A stretch of 64,000 nt of DNA, from positions 112,843,785 through 112,907,784 of the forward strand of contig CM072884.1 of assembly GCA_037013685.1 (NCBI GenBank). Reading direction: 5' to 3'. The position numbers were made by a program, and so were the translations under genes. The notes beneath the pieces are model-generated. The model searched no databases, had not been told where the DNA came from, and worked only from the letters and a program-made list of their open reading frames with translations. Positions 48,201-60,200 of this stretch are shown piece after piece. This stretch comes from Acridotheres tristis. Lineage: Eukaryota; Chordata; Aves; Passeriformes; Sturnidae. Each line of letters starts with the position of its first letter. The stretch's first letter is position 1.

Positions 48201-51200
48201 TTAAGAAAATTGAATTATCTTCCTGCTTACCTCTTCCCTCTTGATTTGTGCTGGTTTCTTGACCACCTCTTTGACCAGATATAATATGGTGTCAATTTTC
48301 AATGTATTCAGGGCACAAATTAAGTCCACGAGAATAAGTTGGGATGCACTGGCCACTGGGAGAATCTGACAAAAGAAAACAGAACAAAAGGCACACCCCT
48401 CAAAATGAAATGTAAATTACAGAGATTAAATCAAACACCACATCCCTTGGCATTAAATATCTTCTCCCAACACCTTATGAAAACAACTGGATTCTGCTCC
48501 AATGAAAGCAGGAAAGGAAAAAAGTTCTCCCCAGAATAAATAATGAGTTCCAGAGAACATAGCTCTCACTTTCTCTGGAAACTGAGCTGATTCATGGGCT
48601 TTAAAATATAATTGTCCAATTGCAATCCAGTATTGATTAAGAAATGGCTTTTACTCTCAGATTTAAACCCACAATATAGGTTTTATTTGATTACTTATTG
48701 AGGTTTAATTGTAGTCCTGCTGCTTTTTCTAACTAAGAGGATTTCAGATTTTTCAGTCCTATTTCAAAAACCCCAAAGAATTTACAAACAGAGTTGAGAA
48801 GTGGCCACATAAATGTAACATTTGCCTTTATATAGGAAATAAAAAGGTGCCTTTCTTTAACTTCACCTTGGTTTTACTGTGACTCCTGTGAGGTTTCTTG
48901 CTGTTCCAAACTGCTGCAATTGCTGCCATCAGTTGGATTCCAAGGTGTGCTGTCAAGGGATTCAGAAAATCCAATATTTTTGTTCTTAATGTCTGTAAAT
49001 GGGGGAAAATAATTATCAGTGTAAGGCAAAGACTATCTCCTAGCTTACAAAATATTATTTTTTCCCAGAAAATAAATAACAATAAAAGAACTCCATGTAA
49101 AATGCACTGGGGAGGATGAGGAGATTAAAAAAAAAAAAAATCAGCATTTTAAAAGAGCTCCTACTTTGGTTGCTTTAAAGTAGACTGAAGAGGAGCCTTT
49201 AGTTGTCCCAAAGAAGTCAGTTGGTCTTTTTTGGGAGTCTTCCCTCTTTATGACACTCCAGAGGAGGCTCATGGTGTTCACAACTCGGGGCAGCTCCTCC
49301 AGGATGGCATTCCTGGCATTCCTCAGGTTGGCAGGTTCAGCTGAATAGGATGACTAGGAAAAAAAAAAAAACCCAAAATATCAATGTTAAAATAATTTCT
49401 TATGCACACAAAAGCCTAAAAATTGTGGGGAGCATTCAAAACATTATTGACTCAAAAGAAAAGAAATGAGTTTGTTAAGGACAGAGGATTGATATTTGCA
49501 TCACCAAGACCTTCATGAACAATGATTTAAAATTCATTTTGCAGGCTTCAAATACAGAAAAATTAAGCTCAGTCCTTTCACTTTGAGTCAGTTGAGTTCT
49601 CTGGGTGTGCTATGAGGCCTCTCTAAGGTGATTTTCTTGTACAATTCACTGTTTATGTTCACCTGGAAGGAAAAGGGAAGTGACTCTGCTGTCAGGGGAT
49701 TCCTAAATACCTTTTTTGTTGGACTGGGATGATCCAGAAGGCAGAAGTGCCCGATGGTTGTCAGCCCTTCCAGAAGGGTGAGGGGGTAATCAGGAGTCAC
49801 ATTTTCTCTTTTAGAAGTGAAGCTTTGGAAAGGGAGCAAAAACCAAATATGTTAATAAGCCAAGTGGTATCTCCTTGATTAAAAATTTCCTGCTTCTATT
49901 CCATAGCTAAAATTGGAGTGAATATCAGGAATATCAGGTGAGGAGTAGCAAAATGAAAGGATCCATAAAACTGAGAGCTTGTATTCTTGGATGGAAGGCA
50001 GAGGGAGCCAAGAAATATCCCAGCTGCTGCTCCTCTTCCTCCAGCTGCTGCAACAATCCTGTCTCCAGCTCACTCCAGGGACAGGTGCAGCAGGAATTAA
50101 GGATCAGACTCTGGGAGCCACAGTGCTGACCCAGGGACTTCCTACACTCCCTGCTCTGTGGAAAGGGGAATTTTCAGGATAAAAAAATCCCCCCCCCATC
50201 AGGTGCCTCTTACCTGGCAGATGTTTTGGCAGACGTCTTCACAACTTCATTTTCATACTGCTTGACGAGCTCATCCAGGTTTTTACAGATCTGCACCACA
50301 AACGGTGCCACTGTCCAACCTAAGGACTTCCCAAAGTAGGGCAGGGAGCTGGTGACCAAGCTCACCCACGTGGGATGCATGCCATGGCCATACTCTGGCT
50401 GGAGCCCCCTGACCACGGCAGAGACAAAGAGTCCCTGGGAAGTGATGGGGTGTGGGTACACGTACTGCATGGCCCCAATGGCCTGCTGGAAGTTGAGAGC
50501 CTGCTGCCACTCCTTGGAGAGGTCTGCCTGGCTCTCCTGCTCCTCAGGCCTCTGGCCTAGGTGGTGCTCCAAGACAATCAGCACCTGCAGCAGCTTCAGC
50601 AGCTCGATCTGCAGCGGGTGCTCGCTCCAGATCTGATCGTGGCCAAAATTGATCAGGTTCTCCTCGAGGAGCTCCTCCTCCTCCTCAGGGCCGCGCTCGG
50701 CCCCGTCAGCCACGAGCAGCTCGTAGCGTTTGTGGCTGACGTACATGGAGGCCGAGAGCGAGAGCAGCACGAACTCCTGCACTTTGCACCTGCCCAGCAG
50801 CTCACGGATGAACTCCACGCTCTTGGGCTCGGCCGCCTTGGCCGTGCTGGCCAGCTGGGCCATCATCCTGATGAGCACCTCCACGCTCTTCACCTGCACG
50901 TCCCTGTTGGCCAGCAGCTCCCTGTGGCTGAGCTGCAGGCAGCAGGGGTAGTAGGAGCGCAGGAAGCTCAGGCACAGGTAGGTGAGCAGCTCGATGAGCA
51001 CCGAGTGAGGACACACCGTGGGCGACTGAGGCTGCAGCTTCCCATAAAAGCTCTGCCCCACCAGAGCTTCCTGGTGGCGAGCCAGGAGGTTGTAGATGAG
51101 GTTGAGGTGCGCTGTGGAGCTGGTGTCCATGCTGGTGGTGGCCACGGCCTCGATGAATTCCTTGGGGTTGGTTTTGAGCACGGCCTCCAGCACGGAGAAG

Positions 51201-54200
51201 GCGTAGAGGACGCGCCGGGAGTCGTAGGGCTGCAGGTACAGCAGCATGTGCTTGAACAGAGCCTCTGCCAGCTCCTGCTTCTCCTTGTGCTGCTTCAGCA
51301 GCCTGCACTGGGCGATTTCCTGCAGCTCCAGGTCCACCTCCTCGTCACTGGACAGGGACTCCGAGGCCTGAGTCCTCTCCGAGTCGGCCCTGACGAGGTT
51401 GGGCCCCGCGCTGGATTTGGAGCTGTCGGACAGGGAGGCATTGCCGTGCCTTGGGGCCTCTCTGCCATCGTCCCTGTCCTCGGTGCTCGCCTCCTGCAGC
51501 TCCAGGGAAGGGGAGAAGGAGGAGGTGTTGTCACTGTCGTGGCCTGTGCTGGTGTCTGCAGACTCCGTGTGCTCGCTGGTGTCCTGCTCAGATCCGTCGT
51601 TTTCGGCCTGCTCAGCTTTCAGCTCTGCTTTCCCTGGATCGTTTTCCACTTCTGCCCAAATTGCTTCTCTGTCCACGGTTGTGAACTGGCTCAAGGGAAG
51701 GTTTTCCTCAGAATTGCTCTCAGAGATGCCAGACTCCTTCAGGGTCTTTTTCTTGCAAAGCCACTCACGAACATAGTCTGAAAAAAGTAATTTTTTCATT
51801 TGATTTCTATTTCACGCAAAAAATCGTATCACAATCCGGCTTGGAAAGGATTTTTAAGGGTCAATTAGTCAACGCATTGTGCTTTATATTCAATAAATAA
51901 TTTTTAAAAAGTTTATAAAAGCTACTCTGCTCCAGTCCAGTATTAATTGTAATGAGTGAGGCTAAAAAAAGGGCAAGAATTATTCTTCAGGCAAGAATTA
52001 TTTTTGTTTTAAAGTGGTTAAAGAGCAGTGCTAACCTACTGCAAAAAGATCAGGATCAAAACATAAAGCACTTTTAGGCTGAGACTCCCTAGGAGTGACA
52101 GTTGTCTTTTTTAATGTTTCCTGAATATTAAATATTTGTGGAGATGAGGAGGGCAATGAGAAGGATGGCAACAGACGTGTTGATTAATTAATTAAAGAAC
52201 TAATGTTTTCCTTGATTAAATGCTGTGGAACAAGGAAGGAATAGATTAGCTCTGTGTTTCTATAGCAGCCCTGTGGATGCTCTAATTGTGTGACATTTCT
52301 TTGTCAGCTGACACCAAAAAATGCTGCTGAAAGCACAGCCTGGTGACACAGTCATGGGACAGGTGACAGGAACTTCCAGTATATAAAACTCCCAGACACT
52401 TCTCCACTTCCTGCTCTGCTCCAAACTGAGATATTTGGGCCAAATCACAGAGCTGTTAAAGTTGGAAAAGACCTCCAAGATCAGAGTCCAACCATCATCC
52501 AGCACCAGCCCCATGGTCACCTCTAGTGCCACATCCACAGAGTTTTCAACATTTCCAGTGAAGGTGACCCCAGCACTGCCCTGAGCAGCCCCTGCCAAGG
52601 CCTGAGCTCCCTTTCCATGGGGAAATTCCTGCTGCTGTCCAAGCTGAGCCTGCCCTGGCCCAGCCTGAGGCCGTTCCCTCTCCTCCTGTCCCTGTTCCCT
52701 GGAGCAGAGCCCGACCCCCCCTCCCTGCCCCTCCTGCCAGGGACTTGTGCAGAGCCACAAGGTCCCCCCTGAGCCTCCTTTTCTCCAGCCTCAGCCCCTT
52801 TCCAGCTCCCTCAGCCCCTCCTGGGGCTCCAGCCCCTTCCCAGCTCCGTTCCCTGCCCTGGACACCTCCAGCCCCTCCAGGGCTCTCCTGCAGGAGCCAC
52901 AACTGGACACAGCCCTCGAGGGTCTCTCAGTGCCAGCACAGAGGGACAATCCCTGCCCTGCTCCTGCTGGACACACAATTCCTCATCCAGCCCAGCTGGA
53001 CTAACCCTGCTCAATGCCAGGTGAACATCCAGAGTGCCCAAATCCTCCACATTTCACACTAAAACCTCTCACACAGTGATGTCCTGGAAAAGCAAAAGCC
53101 ACTGAAGTGGTTGGTTTGTGGTTGGTTTGTGGTTCACACAGAGCTCCAGGTGTGTGCAGCATGGAAATGCAATGGAATCATGGAATTTTCCAGCCCCTCT
53201 GCCCAGCCTGGAGCTCCATGGGGTTTTTGTGACTCAAGGACAAGATCTGGCCTGGTTGACTCTCACCCACTTGGCCTCATCCCATGGATCCAGCCTGCAA
53301 AAGGTGCCAGTGTCACATCCATTCCACTTCCAGAAATCCCAAACTTTAAATCTATGTGGCTGGAGCTCATCTTCAGTTCCAAATATTTTGCTTCCACATC
53401 CTAGCTCTGTGATACCTCTGCCACAAAGGCTCAGCTCTGTTCTTGAATGAAAACAGATCTTTGGAGAGAGATATTTGAATCTGCAGAAGTCAGCAGGATG
53501 AGGAGGGGCTTTGTGTGTTGTGTGCCTAAACCAGCAGGATATTCCTCACACAGTCACCCAACTACTCCTGGGTTCCTTCTGGCTGCAGACCTAGAGGGGA
53601 TCCTGAAAACCGTGAACAGTTTGGATCATCTGGGAATGAAAGAAGTGTGGGACAAGATCCCAGAGCAAAGCAGGGAGCAATCCAAACCAACAGGAAGGGA
53701 ATGATCTTCAACTGGAATGATTTAGTCCTGAATTCTGCCTTAGGCATCACTACAGGGACTGGATGAGCAGGAATACACAGATGTGAGCCAGGGAACAACT
53801 GCTCCCTTCAGCAGGAGCCCAGGGCTGTGGGAGCACTCCCAGTTTGATGCCAGCTTGTATTGGTTTGGCATGGCCTGGTTTTAGGTAGCAGGGGGCACAA
53901 AGATGATTCCTGTGAGAAGCTGCTGGAAGCTTCTGCCAAGTCCAGCAGAGCCAGTCTCAGGTGGCTCTGAAGATGGACACGCTGCTGGCCAAGGCTGGCC
54001 CAAGGAGAGAGGCTGGAAATGCCTCTGAGGTAACATATTTAAGAAGAAAATCAAAACAAATTGTGGCATGCACAGTTTTTTCCTAGCCAGGGAAGAGGAG
54101 GAGGTGAGAACATGTGAGGGAAACAATGTGGAGTCAACAGGGTCAGTGGAGAAGGAGGGGCAGGAGGGGCTTCAGGTGCCAGAGCTGAAATTCCTGCAGG

Positions 54201-57200
54201 CTGTGGTGACCACCATGGTGAAGCAGCTGAGCCCTGCAGCTCATGGGATCCATGGGGGATGCAGAGATCCATGCACAGCCCATGGGGATCCATGGGGGAT
54301 GCAGAGATCCATGCACAGCCCATGGGGATCCATGGGGGAAGCAGAGATCCATGCACAGCCCATGGAGTTCCATGGAGGATGCAGAGATCCATGCACAGCC
54401 CTTGGGGATCCACAGAAATGCAGAGATCCATGCACAGCCCATGGGGATCCATGGGGGATGCACAGATCCATGCACAGCCCATGGAGTTCCATGGAGGATG
54501 CAGAGATCCATGCACAGCCCATGGGGATCCATGGGGGATGCAGAGATCCATGCACAGCCCATGGGGATCCATGGGGAATGCAGAGATCCATGCACAGCCC
54601 ATGGGGATCCATGGGGGATGCAGAGATCCATGCACAGCCCATGGGGATCCATGGGGGATGCACAGATCCATGCACAGCCCCTGGGGATCCATGGGGGATG
54701 CAGAGATCCATGCACAGCCCATGGGGATCCATGGGGGATGCAGAGATCCATGCACAGCCCATGGGGATCCATGGGGGATGCACAGATCCATGCACAGCCC
54801 ATGGGGATCCATGGAGGATGCAGAGATCCACCCACAGCCCATGGGGATCCATGGGGAATGCAGAGATCCACCCACAGCCCATGGGGATCCATGGGGGATG
54901 CACAGATCCATGCACAGCCCATGGGGAGGTGCTCACACTGGAGCAGGTGGATCCCTGGAGGAGGCTGTGATCCAGTGGGACACAGTGGAGAGAGGGGCCT
55001 TTGCCTCCAGGCTGGAGCAGCCTGTCCTTGGAGGACTGCACTCCTTGGAAAGAGAGACCCACAGCACAGCAGTTTTGGGAGGACTGCTTGCCCGTGGGGG
55101 GAATTCACATTCCAGCAGTTTTGTCAGGATTGCTGCTCGTGAGAGTGGATCCATGCTGGAGAAGTTCATGGACAACTGTCTCCTGTGGGAGGGACCCCAC
55201 AGTGTCACAGTGTTCCCTTTCCCTGGGCAGTGGAAGAAATTCTCAGTGATGAACTGACCAAAGCCCCCATGTCCTGTCTCCCTGCACTGTCGGTGGGAAG
55301 GAGGGAGGGGCTGGAGAGGGAAAGGTGTTTTTTAAGGTCTTATTTTACTTTTCATTATCCTCCTCTGATTCTATTAACAATAAATTCACAACTTAAGCTG
55401 AGCCTATTTTCCCCTTAAAATATTTCTCCCTGTCCTTACCTCACTCATGCAACCTTTGTAATTTTTTTTTCCTTTTCCCTCCTCTGCCCAGCTGCAGCAG
55501 GGGAGGGTGAGCCAGCAGCTCTGGTGGGTGCCAGTGTGAAAGCAGGGCAGGGCTCTACCTGGGGACCTGCAGGGCTCTACCTGGGCAGGAGCTGCAGGGC
55601 TCGACCTGGCAGGAGCTGCAGGGCTGTACCTGGGCAGGAGCTGCAGGGCTGTACCTGGGGAGGAGCTGCAGGGCTGTACCTGGGGAGGAGCTGCAGGGCT
55701 GTACCTGGGGAGGAGCTGCAGGGCTGTACCTGGGGAGGACCTGCAGGGCTCTACCTGGGCAGGAGCTGCAGGACTGTACCTGGGGAGGAGCTGCAGGGCT
55801 GTACCTGGGGAGGAGCTGCAGGGCTGTACCTGGGCAGGAGCTGCAGGGCTGTACCTGGGGAGGAGCTGCAGGGCTGTACCTGGGGAGGAGCTGCTGGGCT
55901 GTACCTGGGGAGGAGCTGCTGGGCTGTACCTGGGGAGGAGCTGCAGGGCTGTACCTGGGGAGGAGCTGCTGGGCTGTACCTGGGCAGGAGCTGCAGGGCT
56001 GTACCTGGGCAGGAGCTGCAGGGCTGTACCTGGGGAGGAGCTGCAGGAGCTGCAGGACTGTACCCGGGCAGCTGCAGGACTGTACCTGGGGAGGAGCTGC
56101 AGGGCTGTACCTGGGGAGGAGCTGCAGGGCTGTACCTGGGGAGGAGCTGCAGGACTGTACCTGGGCACGAGCTGCAGGACTGTACCTGGGGAGGAGCTGC
56201 AGGAGCTGCAGGGCTGTACCCGGGCAGCTGCAGGACTGTACCTGGGGAGGAGCTGTGCTTGATGTAGGTGATGGAGGTGCGCTGCGTGCGGGGGTGCAGC
56301 AGCAGCAGCAGCACGGGCTCCAGGATCCGAGCCACGTCGCTCAGGGACAGCGCCCGGATGAGCCAGCCCTGAGCCGCCGCCCCGATGGCCCCGTCCGAGC
56401 ACGTCAGGCTGTCCAGCACCACGAACAGCGACCTGCGGGACAGAGCGCGGATCCTTCAGGGTCTCAGCTTTTATCTCTTTTAAATCCTCCACTGCATTAG
56501 TGCATGACTCTGAACTCCTTATGATGCCTGGAAAGGCTGAGCTGGAACAGAGACCAGACAGAGCAAAAGGGATAAAATGGGAATTTATTGAAAGGATTCA
56601 CCTTGGGCAGTGCAAGAGCCTGGCTGGGGCTACACCCAAATCAAATCCAAGATGGATCCTGGTCACGAGTTTTTACACTTTTATAAGTTTTGGTTCATTT
56701 ACACATTGGGGTCAATTATCCAAGCACAGCCCCAGGCTATGAAGTCTCAGCCCCCTGGTTTGCCCCTTTTCCCTCACTGTTATTTCTGATTTTTGAGTGT
56801 CCTTGATTCTCCAGCTACAAAGGGATTGTTTTGTCCAACTACCCTATGAAGAGAACTTACTGACACCTAATATGAATTTTCAGAGTCACACACTAAGTAT
56901 CAGAAAATCTGAAAAATAGAAAAGCTAAAACCGAAGGCATCACTTATAAAGTGTTAGTTACTGTTCATGCCTTAATTTTTAGCTTTCGTATTTTCCAGAT
57001 TCTGCACTGCATTAGTGAAGTGTTACAAGTTCTCCTCACAGTTTAGTCAGTTAAAAAAATTCTTTTCCATCCCCAGAACCAAGGACACGCTGCAGCTTCA
57101 GCCCCAAAAAGTGCAAACAGCAGAGAACTGAGGAGAGAATCTGGGAGGATGGGACTGCAGAACCTGGAGCTGGAATTGGACAATGAACCCCAATATGGAA

Positions 57201-60200
57201 ATGAACCAAAACTTATAAAAGTGTGAAAATCCACTTTTATAAATCCAAACCTGATAAAAGTGTGAGAATTCATGACTCAGGGTCCATCCTGGGTGTAGCC
57301 ATGGCCAGGCTCTTGTACTGCCCAAGGTGAATTCTTTAAAGGCCTTTTAATAAATCCCTGCTTTATTTCTTTAACTCTGCCCAGCCTCTGTTCCAGCTCA
57401 GCCTCTTTAGGCATCACTGTCGTCACATTTTGGTCAGACTAAACAATCCCTCTAGGCCTGAGATCCAAGGACACCTTACAGCCTCAGGCCCCAAAAAGTA
57501 TAAACCAAAGTGAGTTCTGGGGGAGCAAACTGGGGGTAAATGACTTCATCACCTGAAGCTGTAATTGGAGGATTAACCCCGTGATATATAAATGGACCAA
57601 ACTTTTAATTGTGTGAAAAACTCGTGACCATCATCCATCCTGGGTGTAACTGCCCAAGGTGGATCTATTGAAAACCTTTAATTAATACCCACTTTATTCT
57701 CTTAAACTTGTCTAGCCTTTGTTCTAGGGATCCACTCCAAGGCATCACCAGCACCAAGGACAGCTGAAATCCCTAAAAAAAAGTTCAATCAAGCAATAAA
57801 ATCCTGGCAGGGAACACACCCAGAGCATGCTCAGCCAGTGGCTCAGCTCTGCTCCCAACAGCTTTGGCCAAGCAGCTTTTCCTGGACTGAGTTCAGGAAT
57901 TGTACAAGCAAGGCCACACAAATCCTCCCACTTTTTTTTCTCCCATATTTATTTGCTTTTATCTCATTTTATCCCATAGGAAGTAAAACGAAACTAAGAT
58001 TTTTATTTTTACAAGGAGCTGGTGTTATTTTCTTTGGAAAGCAAATTTGATTCACTCCAAGATAAAAAATATCTGCTCTCCAGTACAGCTATTCCTCCTT
58101 TATGAAACTCCTTCTATTTTTACAGCAATTTCCTTCACCCAAAAAAGCCACAGCAGGCACAGAGTGCCCTGCAAAGATAAACTCCAAGGAAGTGGAAAAT
58201 GTTCCTTTTGTTCATTTTTTTTACTCTCTCTACAGAGAACTCCTTCCCCTCCCCAGAAAAGAGAATAAAACCTGATAAAATTCAATATAAAAATGCAAAT
58301 GGAAGTGGAAATACCTGTCAAAGGATCGATTGTGAGAAGTCACTCTGCTGCCTTGGATCTCTCTGGTCAGGTGCCACATGACAGAGAATCTGAACAGAGC
58401 TTCCAGCCTTGTCCCCTTGGCAAGGAAAAAAGGGAGATTTAGGGAGGTTTCCAAGCTGGGTGAAAACGGGAACACATCGGGATCCAGTGGTTATTGGTGG
58501 AAAGCTTTAAAAAGGTTTGTAAACTTTTATGTTGCAAAATTGTCAGGACAGGAAAAATAATGGCAAAGACTGGTTAAAGTTTTATTGTGCAAAAAATGTA
58601 CTGTCAGCTGTTAATGAACTGTGCTGTCATTGTATGAGGGAAGGAAAATCATCAATAACTGGCTCACAGCTCATTGTGAGACCAAATACTAGAAAATCAA
58701 GCTAAAATAAAGTGATTTTACAGATATTGGTGGAGCTGGGGCAGTGGGAAATACTGACAAAAAACGACAGGATTTGAGTTTGAACTAAAAACTCCAGCTA
58801 ATATCTGGTGATAGATTTTGTATCCAGGGATTAAATCCAGCACTAATCCCATGCTGAACAAATCCCAGGGAATTGTAAAAGCATGGACAGAGCCTGCCAG
58901 ACTCCTGGAGAACACAGCAACCACAGGAGTGAAGACAAGGAGAAGGGAACAACAGGGAATTTGGGAAACACTGGAACAATTCCACAATGCTGGAGGGGCT
59001 TCAAAACATGCAGGATTTACTTTATCCCGATGCAGGAGGGCCTGGCAGATGATGTCCTCACAGATATTTGCTGAGGGAGCCAGGCAGTGAAGTCTGTAGA
59101 ACAATTCCACACAGGCAATGTGGTGCTCTCGAGTCTCCTTGTTCAGCTGATTCCAGAGCACACAGGCCACTCTCTAAGGAAAAAGAGCAAACAACTAAAT
59201 AGAATTCTATTAATAATTATATTAATAACAATTGCCATTTCTTTCCTGCCTTCCTGTTACCAGAAGGCATTCCCAGAATTCTATGAATCCCAGGATTTTA
59301 TGAATTAAAGGGTCAGTGTAGCTGGGCAGTAAAAAAGAAAAAGAAAATGGACACCTGGTAGAAATCTGTCTTCTCTGAAATCATCTTCAGGACTGCAGGA
59401 GCAATGGGAGGCAGGGTGACCATCTGCAGCTTGCCAAGGAAAGGGTTGTGGCCAGACACTTTGTACCTCTTCATCCTGTCCTCAATCACCAGTGCCAGGG
59501 ACTGGGAGTGGTTGATGACCTCCAGGAGGGTGAAGATGGACACGTTCTGCACGTAGCAGTCATTGACACAGCAGCAGATTGTCATCAGGGACCTCAGCCA
59601 CAGAGGCAAGCTGGGATCACCTCCTGCTCACAAGGGAAGGGACAGAAAGGGTCTGAAACAACCTCGGGGTTGGGAAGGGACAGAAAGGGAAGGGACAGAA
59701 AGGGTCTGAAACAACCTCGGGGTTGGGAAGGGACAGAAAGGGTTTGAAACAACCTCAAGGTTGGGAAGGGACAGAAAGGGAAGGGACAGAAAGGGTTTGA
59801 AACAACCTCAAGGTTGGGAAGGGACAGAAAGGGTCTGAAACAACCTCGGGGTTGGGGAGGGACAGAAAGGGTTTGAAACAACCTCGGGGTTGGGATGGGA
59901 CAGAAAGGGACTGAAACAAGCCCAGGGTTGGGATGGGACAGAAAGGGAAGGGACAGAAAGGGTTTGAAACAACCTCGGGGTTGGGAAGGGACAGAAAGGG
60001 AAGGGACAGAAAGGGTCTGAAACAACCTCGGGGTTGGGATGGGACAGAAAGGGTTTGAAACAACCTCGAGGTTGGGAAGGCACAGAAAGGGTCTGAAACA
60101 ACCTCGGGGTTGGGGAGGGACAGAAAGGGTCTGAAACAAGCTCAGGGTTGGGATGGGACAGAAAGGGTTTGAAACAACCTCAAGGTTGGGAAGGCACAGA

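Larger units (their letters stand above)
51778..56241 (-). other. Long DOP1B intron between in-window exons 7 and 8
   Basis: About 4.5 kb. It contains an antisense CR1 (52440-53005), the 40-bp array (54231-54935) and the 25-bp array (55555-56250). 51790-52440, 53010-54230 and 54940-55550 hold no recognised gene. Confidence 0.65.

Noticed and set aside
50561..51781. 406-codon plus-strand ORF opposite DOP1B exon 8
   Set aside because: It is the antisense of a GC3-rich coding exon whose minus frame encodes clear DOP1B protein. The plus frame is Leu/Gln/Val-rich with no family motif.
54051..55257. Overlapping 270-330 codon ORFs on both strands
   Set aside because: They are generated by the 40-bp stop-free tandem unit cycling through frames. 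The products are pure repeats with no homology.
55404..56492. Long minus-strand ORF through the 25-bp array
   Set aside because: Only 56242-56432 is exon. The remainder is repeated exon end plus intron, and phase into exon 8 works from the first donor.
59609..59610. Acceptor CCCAG|CTTGCC for DOP1B in-window exon 4
   Set aside because: It leaves the wrong phase after exon 3. The acceptor 14 nt upstream (GAGCAG|GAGGTG) restores the frame.
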